A stretch of DNA of 41,971 bases from Patescibacteria group bacterium (GCA_028703305.1 JAQVNC010000004.1:1-41971), one strand, 5' to 3'; counted from the stretch's first letter, positions 8,869 through 20,115 are shown. Notes: generated by a model not told the origin, from the letters alone. Program-made: numbers and translations.

Positions 8869-9288
8869 ATGCCAACAATTAATCAATTAGTCCGCAAGGG
8901 CAGAAAGACTTCAAAAGTTAAATCCAAGTCGCCGGCATTGCAGTCAACGCTGGATACTTTACATAGAAAAAGAACAGAGTTATCCAAAGGAGCTCCTTTT
9001 AAACGCGGAGTTTGCTTAAAGGTAACTACAACTACCCCTAAAAAACCTAACTCGGCTTTAAGAAAAATCGCCCGCGTCAGATTATCCAACGGCATGGAAG
9101 TAACCGCTTATATCCCGGGTATCGGCCATAATTTGCAAGAACACTCTATCGTTTTATTAAAAGGTGGCAAAACCAAGGATTTGCCGGGTGTTAGGTATAA
9201 AATAATTCGCGGCGTTTATGATACCCAAGGAGTTGAAGGCAGAAAACAAAGCCGTAGCAGTTATGGAGCCAAGAGGCCAAAAAAATAA
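8869..9288 (+). CDS. rpsL: 30S ribosomal protein S12
   Basis: [13 protein letters not shown]...[17 protein letters not shown]...[16 protein letters not shown] 8869 preferred over the ORF-track start 8836. Confidence 0.97.
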   Translation: MPTINQLVRKGRKTSKVKSKSPALQSTLDTLHRKRTELSKGAPFKRGVCLKVTTTTPKKPNSALRKIARVRLSNGMEVTAYIPGIGHNLQEHSIVLLKGGKTKDLPGVRYKIIRGVYDTQGVEGRKQSRSSYGAKRPKK

Positions 9289-9384
9289 TAAATCTCACAA
9301 CTCGCAACCCGTAACTCGCAACTCAATTTAATAGATTTTGAGCTATAAGTTACGAGTTACGAGCCATGAGTTACGAGAAATAAT

Positions 9385-9852
9385 ATGAGAGGAAAACCAG
9401 TCACAAAAAGAAAAATACAGCCGGACGCTAAATATAACGATCCTGATATCGCTAAGTTTATTAATTATATAATGGAGCGCGGCAAAAAGACCGTAGCGCA
9501 AAAAATTGTCTATACTTGTTTGGATATTATCAAAGAAGCTTCCAAGCAGGATCCCAGACATGTTTTTAATAAAGCTTTAAAGCAGGTTAGCCCGTTATTG
9601 GAAATACGCGGACGCCGCATCGGCGGCGCCAACTACCAAATTCCGTTTCAAGTTAGGGGCGAGCGCCGCTTTAATTTAGGCTGCCGCTGGATTATTAACG
9701 CGGCCCGGGCGCGAAAAGGCAAGCCCATGGCCGAGAAGTTAGCCATGGAAATCATGGACGCGGCCAAAGGCGAAGGCGCGGCCATTAAGAAGAGGACTGA
9801 AGTCCACCGCATGGCCGAAGCCAATAAAGCTTTCGCGCACTTCGCGAGATAA
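9385..9852 (+). CDS. rpsG: 30S ribosomal protein S7
   Basis: GGANYQIPFQVRGERR...RWIINAARAR. Confidence 0.97.
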   Translation: MRGKPVTKRKIQPDAKYNDPDIAKFINYIMERGKKTVAQKIVYTCLDIIKEASKQDPRHVFNKALKQVSPLLEIRGRRIGGANYQIPFQVRGERRFNLGCRWIINAARARKGKPMAEKLAMEIMDAAKGEGAAIKKRTEVHRMAEANKAFAHFAR

Positions 9853-9869
9853 ATTTTAAATTAAGGAAA

Positions 9870-9896
9870 TGGACTCCGGGTCAAGCCCGGAATGAT
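9870..9896. repeat. short palindromic repeat family E, copy 1
   Basis: GGACTCCGGGTCAAGCCCGGAATGATA. Confidence 0.7.
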
Positions 9897-9906
9897 AAAT
9901 AGATTT

Positions 9907-11988
<2,082 letters not shown>

Positions 11989-12017
11989 TTGACAATTTGC
12001 ATATTAGAAAATATAAT
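11989..12017 (+). promoter_or_regulatory. consensus sigma70-type promoter
   Basis: TTGACA (11989-11994) - 17 nt - TATAAT (12012-12017), directly after the fusA stop codon. Confidence 0.8.
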
Positions 12018-12049
12018 TAAGATATTCTTAATAATTTTCAACAGCTCTT

Positions 12050-12448
12050 ATGCAGGACCAATTGCAAAAAGCGATTAATTTGGCGAAAAAAACCGGTGAT
12101 AAATTGATTGTTTTTGACAGTTCAAAACCGGACAACATGTTTGTGGTAATGTCTTTAAAAGATTATGAAAATTTGGTTTTAGGTAAGAGTGAAGTTAGGG
12201 GGTTGACAGAAGATGAATTACTTGATAAAATAAATCGCGATATCGCAATCTGGAAAAGCGACCAAGAAGAGGCGCAAAATTTTGAGATGATTCCGGATTA
12301 TTTCAGGGAATTGCCGGCTAAAGAAGAAAGTTCTGAAAAAGCCATGAAAAAAGCGGGAAAAAGCTGGACAATCCCTTCAAGAAGAAAAATAAACGCCGAA
12401 GAAATAATTGAAGAAGATCGGCAGTATTTGGAAGAACTGGCATTTTAA
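12050..12448 (+). CDS. hypothetical protein (N-terminus antitoxin-like)
   Basis: 132-aa ORF preceded by a consensus promoter; N-terminal ...VFDSSKPDNMFVVMSLKDYENLV resembles Phd/YefM-type antitoxins only weakly. Confidence 0.65.
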   Translation: MQDQLQKAINLAKKTGDKLIVFDSSKPDNMFVVMSLKDYENLVLGKSEVRGLTEDELLDKINRDIAIWKSDQEEAQNFEMIPDYFRELPAKEESSEKAMKKAGKSWTIPSRRKINAEEIIEEDRQYLEELAF

Positions 12449-12585
12449 AAACTTTTTTAGAAAAAGTTTTTTCCCGCAAGGGGATGATAAATATTTTCCC
12501 CTAAAGGGATAAACAAAAAATATAATGTATCAACTTAAAATTTAATAGCGAGTAGAACTCTACGGCCATTAAATTTTAAGTTGAT
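12449..12585 (+). promoter_or_regulatory. leader element B1: A/T hairpin + TATAAT + perfect 18-bp stem-loop
   Basis: Arms ATCAACTTAAAATTTAAT (12529-12546) / ATTAAATTTTAAGTTGAT (12568-12585), loop AGCGAGTAGAACTCTACGGCC. Confidence 0.85.
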
Positions 12586-12608
12586 GAAAATTATAATTAA
12601 TAATATAG

Positions 12609-12683
12609 ACGGCTGGGAGCCCGGCCTTATTTAAATAATAAGGGCAAATAACTCCGTCCGCCAGTCGGCGGATCGGAGGCCGT
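12609..12683 (+). promoter_or_regulatory. putative structured tuf 5' leader
   Basis: ACGGC (12609-12613)/GCCGT (12679-12683) could close over hairpins CCTTATTTAAATAATAAGG and CTCCGTCCGCCAGTCGGCGGATCGGAG. Confidence 0.5.
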
Positions 12684-12698
12684 TAAGGAAAAATAAAT

Positions 12699-13889
12699 AT
12701 GGCAGCTGAAAAATTTGAACGCACAAAACCCCATGTTAACGTGGGAACAATCGGCCATGTTGACCATGGCAAAACAACCTTGACTGCCGCTATGTTAGCG
12801 GTGTTAAAAAGCAAGGGCTTTAAATCGTCCGAAAAAAATGTTGATCAGATTGACGCGGCTCCGGAAGAAAAGGCTCGCGGCATTACTATCGCCACTTGCC
12901 ACGTTGAATATGAAACCGAAAAAAGGCATTATGCTCACGTAGATTGTCCCGGTCACGCCGATTATGTTAAGAACATGATTACCGGCGCGGCTCAGATGGA
13001 TGGAGCCGTACTCGTGGTAGCGGCCACTGACGGACCGATGCCTCAAACCAGAGAACATATTGTGCTCGCCAGGCAGGTTGGCGTGCCTTACATAGTTGTT
13101 TTCTTAAATAAATGCGATATGGTTGAAGACAAGGAATTAATTGACTTGGTTGAAGAAGAAATTCGCGATTTATTAAAGAAATATGAATTCCCGGGCGATA
13201 CTACCCCGATTATCAGGGGTTCAGCCTTAAAGGCTTTAGAAAATCCTAACGGAGAATACGGCCAAGCGATTATGGATTTAGCCAAGGCTTTGGATGATTA
13301 TATTCCGGAACCTAAACGCGATACTGATAAGTCATTTTTAATGCCGGTTGAAGATATTTTCTCAATTGAAGGCCGCGGCACAGTCGTTACCGGCAGAATT
13401 GAAAGAGGCGTAATCAAAGTGAACGAAGAAGTTGAAATAGTCGGTTTGCGCGATACGCAAAAAACCGTGGTTACCGGCGTGGAAATGTTTAATAAGTCTT
13501 TAGACCAAGGACAAGCCGGAGACAATGCCGGATTATTATTGCGCGGCACTAAAAAAGATGAAGTTGAAAGAGGTCAAGTTTTAGCCAAACCGGGCACGGT
13601 TACTCCCCACACTGAATTTGAAGGCGAAGTCTTTATCTTAACTAAAGAAGAGGGCGGACGCCATAAACCGTTTTTCAAAGGCTATAAACCTCAATTCTAT
13701 ATTCGCACCACTGATGTTACCGGCGAAGTTGAATTGCCGGAAGGCACTGAAATGGTAATGCCAGGCGATACGATAAATTTGAAAATCAAATTGATTTCTC
13801 CAGTGGCCCTAGAAGAAAAGCAGAGATTCGCTATTCGCGAAGGCGGCAGAACCGTCGGCGCCGGCGTGGTTACTAAAATTATTAAGTAA
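12699..13889 (+). CDS. tuf: elongation factor Tu
   Basis: [43 protein letters not shown], full length. Confidence 0.98.
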   Translation: MAAEKFERTKPHVNVGTIGHVDHGKTTLTAAMLAVLKSKGFKSSEKNVDQIDAAPEEKARGITIATCHVEYETEKRHYAHVDCPGHADYVKNMITGAAQMDGAVLVVAATDGPMPQTREHIVLARQVGVPYIVVFLNKCDMVEDKELIDLVEEEIRDLLKKYEFPGDTTPIIRGSALKALENPNGEYGQAIMDLAKALDDYIPEPKRDTDKSFLMPVEDIFSIEGRGTVVTGRIERGVIKVNEEVEIVGLRDTQKTVVTGVEMFNKSLDQGQAGDNAGLLLRGTKKDEVERGQVLAKPGTVTPHTEFEGEVFILTKEEGGRHKPFFKGYKPQFYIRTTDVTGEVELPEGTEMVMPGDTINLKIKLISPVALEEKQRFAIREGGRTVGAGVVTKIIK

Positions 13890-13897
13890 GCATTTAG

Positions 13898-13921
13898 TCC
13901 CGCCCATGATTATGGACGGGA
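13898..13921 (+). terminator. hairpin after tuf, possible weak terminator
   Basis: TCCCGCCCATGATTATGGACGGGA stem-loop; T-tract poor. Confidence 0.35.
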
Positions 13922-13974
13922 TTATAATGTATATTTGATACATTAATGTTTGTAACATTTAAATTTAAAAAAAC

Positions 13975-14352
13975 ATGACCGAAGTTAAAGACAAAAAGAA
14001 GGTAAAGGCGATAGAGGCCAAATCAGAAATAAAAACTAATGAAGATTCTAAGCAAAGAATCCGCATTAAGATTAAGGCTTTTGACCATAAGATTATTGAC
14101 CAGTCAACCAAGAATATTATTGATACGGCTACTAGGACCGGAGCCCAAATTTACGGCCCCATACCCTTGCCAACAGAGAAGAAAAAGTATACGGTTAACA
14201 GTTCAACCTTTGTCCATAAAGATTCACGCGATCAGTACGAAATTAGAATCCATAAAAGATTGGTGGATATTATTGAGCCGACGGCTAAAACCATAGAATC
14301 TTTAACCAACCTAGGCCTGCCGGCCGGAGTTGATGTGGAAATTAAAATGTAG
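13975..14352 (+). CDS. rpsJ: 30S ribosomal protein S10 with charged N-terminal extension
   Basis: [40 protein letters not shown]. Confidence 0.96.
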   Translation: MTEVKDKKKVKAIEAKSEIKTNEDSKQRIRIKIKAFDHKIIDQSTKNIIDTATRTGAQIYGPIPLPTEKKKYTVNSSTFVHKDSRDQYEIRIHKRLVDIIEPTAKTIESLTNLGLPAGVDVEIKM

Positions 14353-14374
14353 TCCTCCGCTAAAGCTACGGACT
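14351..14374. repeat. palindromic repeat F1 (AGTCCTCCGCTAAAGCTACGGACT)
   Basis: Near-identical to 21597-21620; overlaps the rpsJ stop codon. Confidence 0.8.
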
Positions 14375-14484
14375 ATAAATATAATTTGTAAGCAGTTTAT
14401 TTTATATATAATATTAATGAAGTTTTAAGCGGCTCTCGCAAGGGAAAGTGCTTAAAAAATAATTAATATAATAGCGAGGTAAAA

Positions 14485-14594
14485 TTCAACAAAAATCAGT
14501 AAAAATTAAATTCTGCATTTTGGGAATTAATTTAAGCTAACCGCCAAAAGATGCGGTTTATGACTGGTTTGTTGAACAACCCAGTTTTTGTTTT
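14485..14594 (+). promoter_or_regulatory. putative rplC leader attenuator (terminator hairpin plus competing helix)
   Basis: Terminator-like ACTGGTTTGTTGAACAACCCAGT (14563-14585) + TTTTTGTTTT; upstream TTCAACAAAAATCAGT (14485-14500) can pair with ACTGGTTTGTTGAA (14563-14576). Confidence 0.5.
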
Positions 14595-14602
14595 AAAAAA
14601 AT

Positions 14603-15352
14603 ATGAAGTTTATAATTGGAAAAAAAATTGAAATGACCCAGGTTTGGCAAGGTGAAAAAGTAATCGCCGTGACCAAAGTTCAAGCCGGCCCTTGTCCGGT
14701 GGTTCAGTTAAAAACCGCCAACAGCAAAGATGGCTATACGGCGGTTCAGCTTGGTTTTGGCGAAAGGAAAGAAAAAAATGTTAATAAGCCTCAAGTCGGT
14801 CATTTGAAAAAAGCCGGCCTAGCTTCTAAAAATGGAAAAACTTTAAGATATTTATGTGAATTCAGAGATGAAGTTAAAGATTTAAAAGTTGGCGATATAG
14901 TGGATGTTAATACTTTTGAAATCGGCGATAAGATAAAAGTTGTCGGCACTTCAAAAGGCAAAGGTTTCCAGGGCGGCGTTAGAAGGCATCATTTTCATGG
15001 CCACAATTCCACCCATGGCACCAAAGATCAGGTTAGAACCGGCGGATCAATCGGCGCCGGCGGCCCGCAGCATGTTTTTAAAGGCTTAAGAATGCCTGGC
15101 CGCATGGGCAACGCCAGGTCAACCGTTAGTAATTTAAAAATTGTTCAGATGGATAAAGAAAATAATATTTTATATATTAGCGGCGCGGTGCCGGGCGCGA
15201 GAAACGGTTTAGTTTTAATTTCAGGAGAAGGAGAACTAAAAACTGTGGCGCCAGCCGTAGAAAAGGCGGAAGAAGTTAAGCCGGAAATCGCAACCGAGGA
15301 AACTGTCGTGGAAGCAAAAACCGAAGCGCCGGCAGAAGAAAGTAAAAAATAG
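14603..15352 (+). CDS. rplC: 50S ribosomal protein L3 with acidic C-terminal tail
   Basis: GFQGGVRRHHFHGHNSTHGTKDQVRTGGSIGAGG. Confidence 0.97.
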   Translation: MKFIIGKKIEMTQVWQGEKVIAVTKVQAGPCPVVQLKTANSKDGYTAVQLGFGERKEKNVNKPQVGHLKKAGLASKNGKTLRYLCEFRDEVKDLKVGDIVDVNTFEIGDKIKVVGTSKGKGFQGGVRRHHFHGHNSTHGTKDQVRTGGSIGAGGPQHVFKGLRMPGRMGNARSTVSNLKIVQMDKENNILYISGAVPGARNGLVLISGEGELKTVAPAVEKAEEVKPEIATEETVVEAKTEAPAEESKK

Positions 15353-15366
15353 TTAATTATAATAAA

Positions 15367-15395
15367 TCTGGATTCCCGCCTTCGCGGGAATGACA
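15367..15395. repeat. short palindromic repeat family E, copy 2
   Basis: CTGGATTCCCGCCTTCGCGGGAATGACAA. Confidence 0.8.
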
Positions 15396-15402
15396 AAAGG
15401 GT

Positions 15403-16062
15403 ATGTCAATTAAGATAAAAGTCTACAACCAAAACGCCGAAGCGGACGGGGAAATGGAACTTTCGCCAAAAGTTTTTGGTATGAAAGTAAATCAGGATTT
15501 AGTGCACCAGGCCACGGTAACACAGATGGCTAACGAACGGCAGGTTATTGCCCATACCAAAGATAGAAGCGAAGTCAGAGGCGGCGGCAGAAAGCCTTGG
15601 CGGCAGAAAGGCACCGGCCGAGCGCGCCATGGTTCAAGCCGATCTCCGATTTGGATTGGCGGCGGCGTAACTTTCGGCCCGAGAAATGATCGGAATTTTA
15701 AAAAGAGAATCAATAAAAAGATGAAGCAAAACGCCATACTGATGGTTTTATCGGATAAGGCGGCTAATGATAATTTTATAATTTTAGATAAATTGGAAGC
15801 GGCGGCTTTTAAAACCAAGGTTTTTAATAAAATTATTGATGGTTTTGAAGCTAAAATTTTTAAATCTAAAAAAGGCGCTAAACGCAGTTTCTTAATAATT
15901 GTTGACAAAGGCGATGAAAAATTAAGCTGTTCGGCCAGGAATTTAACCGGCATTAAATTGATAAATACGGAAAATATTAATATAGTGGATTTATTGAAAT
16001 ATAAAAATTTGATTTTAAATAAAGCGGCGGTTGAGAAATTAACCGAGAGATACGGTAAATAA
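15403..16062 (+). CDS. rplD: 50S ribosomal protein L4
   Basis: RSEVRGGGRKPWRQKGTGRARHGSSRSPIWIGGGVTFGP. Confidence 0.97.
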   Translation: MSIKIKVYNQNAEADGEMELSPKVFGMKVNQDLVHQATVTQMANERQVIAHTKDRSEVRGGGRKPWRQKGTGRARHGSSRSPIWIGGGVTFGPRNDRNFKKRINKKMKQNAILMVLSDKAANDNFIILDKLEAAAFKTKVFNKIIDGFEAKIFKSKKGAKRSFLIIVDKGDEKLSCSARNLTGIKLINTENINIVDLLKYKNLILNKAAVEKLTERYGK

Positions 16063-16067
16063 AAAAT

Positions 16068-16538
16068 ATGGGTTTATTTAATAAAAAAATTGAAGAAAAA
16101 AAGAAACCGGCGGTTGCTTCCGCTAAAGTTAATAATGCTAAAAGCGCGGTAAAAATGGACGAGGAAGCTAAAAGCATGAAAGATTTATATGGCGCCGCGG
16201 AAGCTGGAAAAACCAAGTCAACGGTTAAGGCCGGCGAAAAAAAATCGGTTGGCGGCAATGCTTATAAGATAATTATGAAGCCGTTAGTCACGGAAAAAGT
16301 AAGCGGTTTAGGCGCTTTAAATAAATATGTTTTTGCCGTAGCTAAAAATGCCAATAAAATTGAAGTGGCTAAGGCCATTAAAGAAATTTATGGCATTAAG
16401 CCGATCGGCGTGAACGTAATTAGAATGAGCGGCAAAAAAACGCGCTATGGCCGTATTAGCGGCCGAAGAAAAGATTGGAAAAAGGCGATTATAACTTTGC
16501 CTAAAGGCGAAGCGATTAAAATTTACGAAGGCGTATAA
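16068..16538 (+). CDS. rplW: 50S ribosomal protein L23 with long N-terminal extension
   Basis: IMKPLVTEKVSGLGALNKYVFAVAKNANKIEVAKAIKEIYGIKPIGVNV. Confidence 0.94.
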   Translation: MGLFNKKIEEKKKPAVASAKVNNAKSAVKMDEEAKSMKDLYGAAEAGKTKSTVKAGEKKSVGGNAYKIIMKPLVTEKVSGLGALNKYVFAVAKNANKIEVAKAIKEIYGIKPIGVNVIRMSGKKTRYGRISGRRKDWKKAIITLPKGEAIKIYEGV

Positions 16539-16540
16539 AC

Positions 16541-16648
16541 TTTAAAAACTTTTTCAGAAAAAGTTTTTAATATTTTCAAAAAATATAATGTATCAAGTAA
16601 AAATTTAATAGCGGGTAGAACCCTACGGCCATTAAATTTTTACTTGAT
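16541..16648 (+). promoter_or_regulatory. leader element B2 upstream of rplB
   Basis: A/T hairpin, TATAAT (16584-16589), arms ATCAAGTAAAAATTTAAT (16592-16609)/ATTAAATTTTTACTTGAT (16631-16648), loop AGCGGGTAGAACCCTACGGCC. Confidence 0.85.
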
Positions 16649-16657
16649 AATAGAAAT

Positions 16658-17491
16658 ATGGGAATAAAAAAAGTAAAACCTACATCACCTGGCAGAAGAT
16701 CGGCGACTTTTGATGATTTTTTAGATATTACTAAAACCGAACCGGAAAAAAGCCTGATTGTTATAAAAAAGGGCCAAGCCGGCAGAAACAACCAAGGCAA
16801 GATTACGGTAAGGCATCAGGGCGGCGGCGTTAAAAGATATATTCGCTTGATAGATTTTAAGCGGGATAAATTTGATATACCCGGGAAAGTCATGTCAATT
16901 GAATATGATCCTAACCGCGGCGCCCGCATCGGTTTGATAAATTATAAAGACGGAGCCAAAAGATATATTGTTATGCCGGTAGGCTTAAATGTCGGCGATG
17001 AAATTTTAAGTTCAAAAAATCAAATTGAAATAAAAACCGGCAATGCCATGCCAATTAAATTTATTTTACCGGGCATCGGAGTCTACAATATTGAATTAGA
17101 GCCGGGCCGCGGCGCTAAAATCGCCCGCAGCGCCGGAATTTTGGTTTTTGTCATGGGCGTTGAAGGCAACTACGCTCAGGTTAAAATGCCTTCAGGCGAG
17201 ATTAGATTAGTCAATAAAGAATGCCTTTGCACAGTCGGCCAAGTTAGTAATCCGGACAGAAGGCATATTACCATAGGTCGAGCCGGACGGCAGAGATTAT
17301 TAGGCGTTAGGCCGACGGTTAGAGGCACGGCCATGAATCCGGTTGATCACCCGCATGGCGGCGGTGAAGGCAAGCAGTCTATCGGTTTAAAGCATCCGAA
17401 AACCAGATGGGGCAAACCGGCTCTGGGAGTTAAAACCAGAAAAAATAAAAAAAGATCAAATAGATTAATTGTTCAAAGAAGAAAAAAATAA
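16658..17491 (+). CDS. rplB: 50S ribosomal protein L2
   Basis: GRGTVVxx-type L2 core: [45 protein letters not shown]. Confidence 0.98.
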   Translation: MGIKKVKPTSPGRRSATFDDFLDITKTEPEKSLIVIKKGQAGRNNQGKITVRHQGGGVKRYIRLIDFKRDKFDIPGKVMSIEYDPNRGARIGLINYKDGAKRYIVMPVGLNVGDEILSSKNQIEIKTGNAMPIKFILPGIGVYNIELEPGRGAKIARSAGILVFVMGVEGNYAQVKMPSGEIRLVNKECLCTVGQVSNPDRRHITIGRAGRQRLLGVRPTVRGTAMNPVDHPHGGGEGKQSIGLKHPKTRWGKPALGVKTRKNKKRSNRLIVQRRKK

Positions 17492-17502
17492 TACAATAAT
17501 AT

Positions 17503-17814
17503 ATGTCTAGATCACTTAAAAAAGGACCATACATAAACGAAAGATTATTGAAAAAGATTAAGGCTTTGCGCCCCGGCGATAAGACCATAATTAAAGTTTG
17601 GGATAGGTCTTGTACGATTACGCCGGAAATGGTAGGTTTTACTATTGGCGTGCATAACGGCAAATTGCATATTCCGGTTTTGGTGGTGGAAAATATGGTC
17701 GGGCATAAATTAGGAGAATTTTCTCCGACCAGAAAATTTGTCAGCCATGGCGGCAAGATGGCTAAAGATCAGGCTAAAGCCGCCGCCCCGGCTCCTGCTC
17801 CGGTAAAAAAATAA
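17503..17814 (+). CDS. rpsS: 30S ribosomal protein S19
   Basis: [19 protein letters not shown]...[22 protein letters not shown]-rich tail. Confidence 0.97.
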   Translation: MSRSLKKGPYINERLLKKIKALRPGDKTIIKVWDRSCTITPEMVGFTIGVHNGKLHIPVLVVENMVGHKLGEFSPTRKFVSHGGKMAKDQAKAAAPAPAPVKK

Positions 17815-17847
17815 CTATAAAGATATAATTTAGAATTTATTTATAAT

Positions 17848-18432
17848 ATGGAAGTTAAAGCAAAAGCAAAATTTATCAGGATGTCGCCGATTAAAGTGCG
17901 CTTGGTGGCCAACCTTATTCAAAAGATGCCGGTTGAAAAAGCTTTGAATCAGCTGCAGTTTATCAATAAACTAGCCAGCGGTCCGGTGGCCAGTTTGATT
18001 AAATCGGCCATAGCTAACGCCGAGCATAATTTTGAACTGAAAAAAGATAATTTATTTATAAAAGAGTTAACGGTTAATCAGGGCCCGACTTTAAAACGTT
18101 CAATGCCTCGGGCGCATGGCCGAGCTACTCCGATTAGAAAAAGAACCAGCCATATTAATTTGGTTTTGGGCGAGATTAAAGCTTCCGGTGTTGTTAAAGC
18201 GAAAAAGCAAGAAATTGCCGCGCCGGTAAAATTAGAAGCCCAGCCTAAAAAAGAGGCAACGGTTAAATTAAAAGATTCGGTTAAAGAGGAGGTTGTTGAA
18301 TCTAAAGACGGCAGTACTAAAGAAAAAGGCAAAGTTATAGTTGATCCGAGGATGGAAGGCCGGGGCGGGCATGCTAAAATAGAGGGTGGCAAAGGCTTTG
18401 CCACAAAAATGTTTAGGCGCAAAAGCGGTTAA
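17848..18432 (+). CDS. rplV: 50S ribosomal protein L22 with long C-terminal extension
   Basis: KFIRMSPIKVRLVANLI...GPTLKRSMPRAHGRATPIRKRTSHINLVL followed by about 85 lineage-specific residues. Confidence 0.95.
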   Translation: MEVKAKAKFIRMSPIKVRLVANLIQKMPVEKALNQLQFINKLASGPVASLIKSAIANAEHNFELKKDNLFIKELTVNQGPTLKRSMPRAHGRATPIRKRTSHINLVLGEIKASGVVKAKKQEIAAPVKLEAQPKKEATVKLKDSVKEEVVESKDGSTKEKGKVIVDPRMEGRGGHAKIEGGKGFATKMFRRKSG

Positions 18433-18452
18433 TTAATTGTTAAAAGTTATAT

Positions 18453-19139
18453 ATGGGTCACAAAGTAAATCCAAAAGTTATCAGATTGAATATCACCAGG
18501 ACTTGGCCGTCTAAGTGGTTTAGTACTGGAAAAAATATGATTAAATGCTTAGAGCAGGATGTTAAAATCAGAAAATTTTTGTTTAATGAATTGCGCGAAG
18601 CCGGATTGGATCGGGTTGAAATAGAAAGAAGCGGCCATAAAGTTACTATCGGAGTCTTTACGGCTAAGCCGGGAATTATTATCGGCCGCGGCGGCAGCGG
18701 AGCCGGAGATTTAAAAAAGAAATTGCATGATAAATTTTTAAAGAATTTTAGATTGGCTGATATAAATTTAAATATCACGGAATTTGACAGGCCGAATTTA
18801 AGCAGCATGATTATCGCCCAGGCCATGGCGATTGACATTGAAAAAAGAATGCCGTTCAGGCGCGTTATGAAGCAAGCGATTAATAAAGTGGAACGAGCCG
18901 GCGCTTTAGGCGTAAAAGTCGTTGTTAGCGGCCGGCTTAACGGTTCGGAAATCGCCCGCACGGAAATGCTGACTTCGGGCAAGGTTCCATTGCACACTTT
19001 AAGGGCTGATATTGATTTTGCCAAAACTACGGCCAGAACCACTTACGGAGCTATCGGCATAAAATTTTGGATATATAAGGGAGATATATTTAAGAAAGAA
19101 GAAGCCGGTAAAGGCGAAATCGTAGGGGAAAAGCTTTAA
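18453..19139 (+). CDS. rpsC: 30S ribosomal protein S3
   Basis: MGHKVNPKVIRLNITRTWPSKWF...PGIIIGRGGSG. Confidence 0.97.
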   Translation: MGHKVNPKVIRLNITRTWPSKWFSTGKNMIKCLEQDVKIRKFLFNELREAGLDRVEIERSGHKVTIGVFTAKPGIIIGRGGSGAGDLKKKLHDKFLKNFRLADINLNITEFDRPNLSSMIIAQAMAIDIEKRMPFRRVMKQAINKVERAGALGVKVVVSGRLNGSEIARTEMLTSGKVPLHTLRADIDFAKTTARTTYGAIGIKFWIYKGDIFKKEEAGKGEIVGEKL

Positions 19140-19242
19140 AAACTTTTTCAAAAAAAGTTTTTAATATTTTCAAAAAATATAAGGTATCAAGTTAAAATTT
19201 AATAGCGAGTAGAACTCTACGGCCATTAAATTTTAACTTGAT
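19137..19242 (+). promoter_or_regulatory. leader element B3 upstream of rplP
   Basis: A/T hairpin, TATAAG, arms ATCAAGTTAAAATTTAAT (19186-19203)/ATTAAATTTTAACTTGAT (19225-19242), loop AGCGAGTAGAACTCTACGGCC. Confidence 0.85.
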
Positions 19243-19257
19243 AGAATAAATATGTTA

Positions 19258-19659
19258 ATGCCAAAGAAAACAAAATGGAGAAAAATGCATAAGCGCAGAA
19301 GGGGCGGAAAAGCTACCCGCATGATTAACGTAAGTTTCGGCGATTATGGCTTAAAGAGCTTGGAAGCTTGCTGGATTTCTTCAAGGCAGATTGAAGCGGC
19401 CAGAAAAGTTTTAACCAAATATATTAAAAAAGGCGGAAAAATTTGGATTAGAATTTTTCCCGACAAATCAGTAACGGCCAAAGGCGGAGAAATCCCCATG
19501 GGTAAAGGCAAGGGCGCGGTTGATCATTACGTCGCCGTAGTTAAGCCGGGCATGGTGATGTTTGAAATAGCCGGCGTTAGCGAGGCCGAAGCCAAGGAAG
19601 CCATGAAAAAAGCCGCCTATAAACTGCCGATTAAATGCAAGTACGTAACTAAATTATAA
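19258..19659 (+). CDS. rplP: 50S ribosomal protein L16
   Basis: [17 protein letters not shown]...[36 protein letters not shown]. Confidence 0.96.
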   Translation: MPKKTKWRKMHKRRRGGKATRMINVSFGDYGLKSLEACWISSRQIEAARKVLTKYIKKGGKIWIRIFPDKSVTAKGGEIPMGKGKGAVDHYVAVVKPGMVMFEIAGVSEAEAKEAMKKAAYKLPIKCKYVTKL

Positions 19660-19661
19660 AT

Positions 19662-19847
19662 ATGGAATTTAAAGAATTAAAAAATAAAACCGAAAAAGAA
19701 TTAAGGCAATTTTTAGGGGAGTCTCGCGACAAGCTAAGGGATTTGCGCTTTAAAGACGCCAATAAGCAGTTAAAAAATGTCAGGGAAATCAGAATAATAA
19801 AAAAAATTATTGCCAGAGTTTTAACTTTATTAAGCAAGAAAAATTAA
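19662..19847 (+). CDS. rpmC: 50S ribosomal protein L29
   Basis: MEFKELKNKTEKELRQFLGESRDKLRDLRFK; position between L16 and S17. Confidence 0.93.
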   Translation: MEFKELKNKTEKELRQFLGESRDKLRDLRFKDANKQLKNVREIRIIKKIIARVLTLLSKKN

Positions 19848-19851
19848 TTAT

Positions 19852-20115
19852 ATGGCGGAGATTAAGCAAGACAATTTTAAAAAAGAGATAATTAAACGCA
19901 AGTTTATCGGAATTGTCGTGGGCGATAAAATGGATAAAACCAGAGTCGTCTCGGTTGAGTCGGTAAAAGTGCATCCGATGTATAAGAAAAGGTATAAAGT
20001 CAATAAAAAGTATAAAGTTCATGATGAAAAAAATTTATATAAAGCCGGAGACAAAGTGCAATTTATAGAATGCCGCCCGTTAAGTAAAGATAAAAGATGG
20101 CGGATGATATATTAA
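19852..20115 (+). CDS. rpsQ: 30S ribosomal protein S17
   Basis: GIVVGDKMDKTRVVSVESVKVHPMYKKR...YKVHDEKN. Confidence 0.95.
   Translation: MAEIKQDNFKKEIIKRKFIGIVVGDKMDKTRVVSVESVKVHPMYKKRYKVNKKYKVHDEKNLYKAGDKVQFIECRPLSKDKRWRMIY

Noticed and set aside
9289-9384. AACTCGCAACCCGTAACTCGCAACTC / GAGTTACGAGCCATGAGTTACGAG spacer
   Set aside because: Looks like a degenerate inverted simple repeat between rpsL and rpsG; no motif shared with families B-D.
9892-9906. ORF-track start of fusA at 9892
   Set aside because: That ATG is part of repeat E1 (GGAATGATA); [12 protein letters not shown] at 9907 is the natural start.
15492-15953. Antisense ORF in rplD, and similar ORFs at 18458..19042, 20925..21344, 23256..23640, 24712..25215, 30667..30981, 31249..31875 (-)
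   Set aside because: Complementary-strand artefacts of well-conserved genes; hydrophobic/Ser-Leu-rich composition typical of antisense frames.
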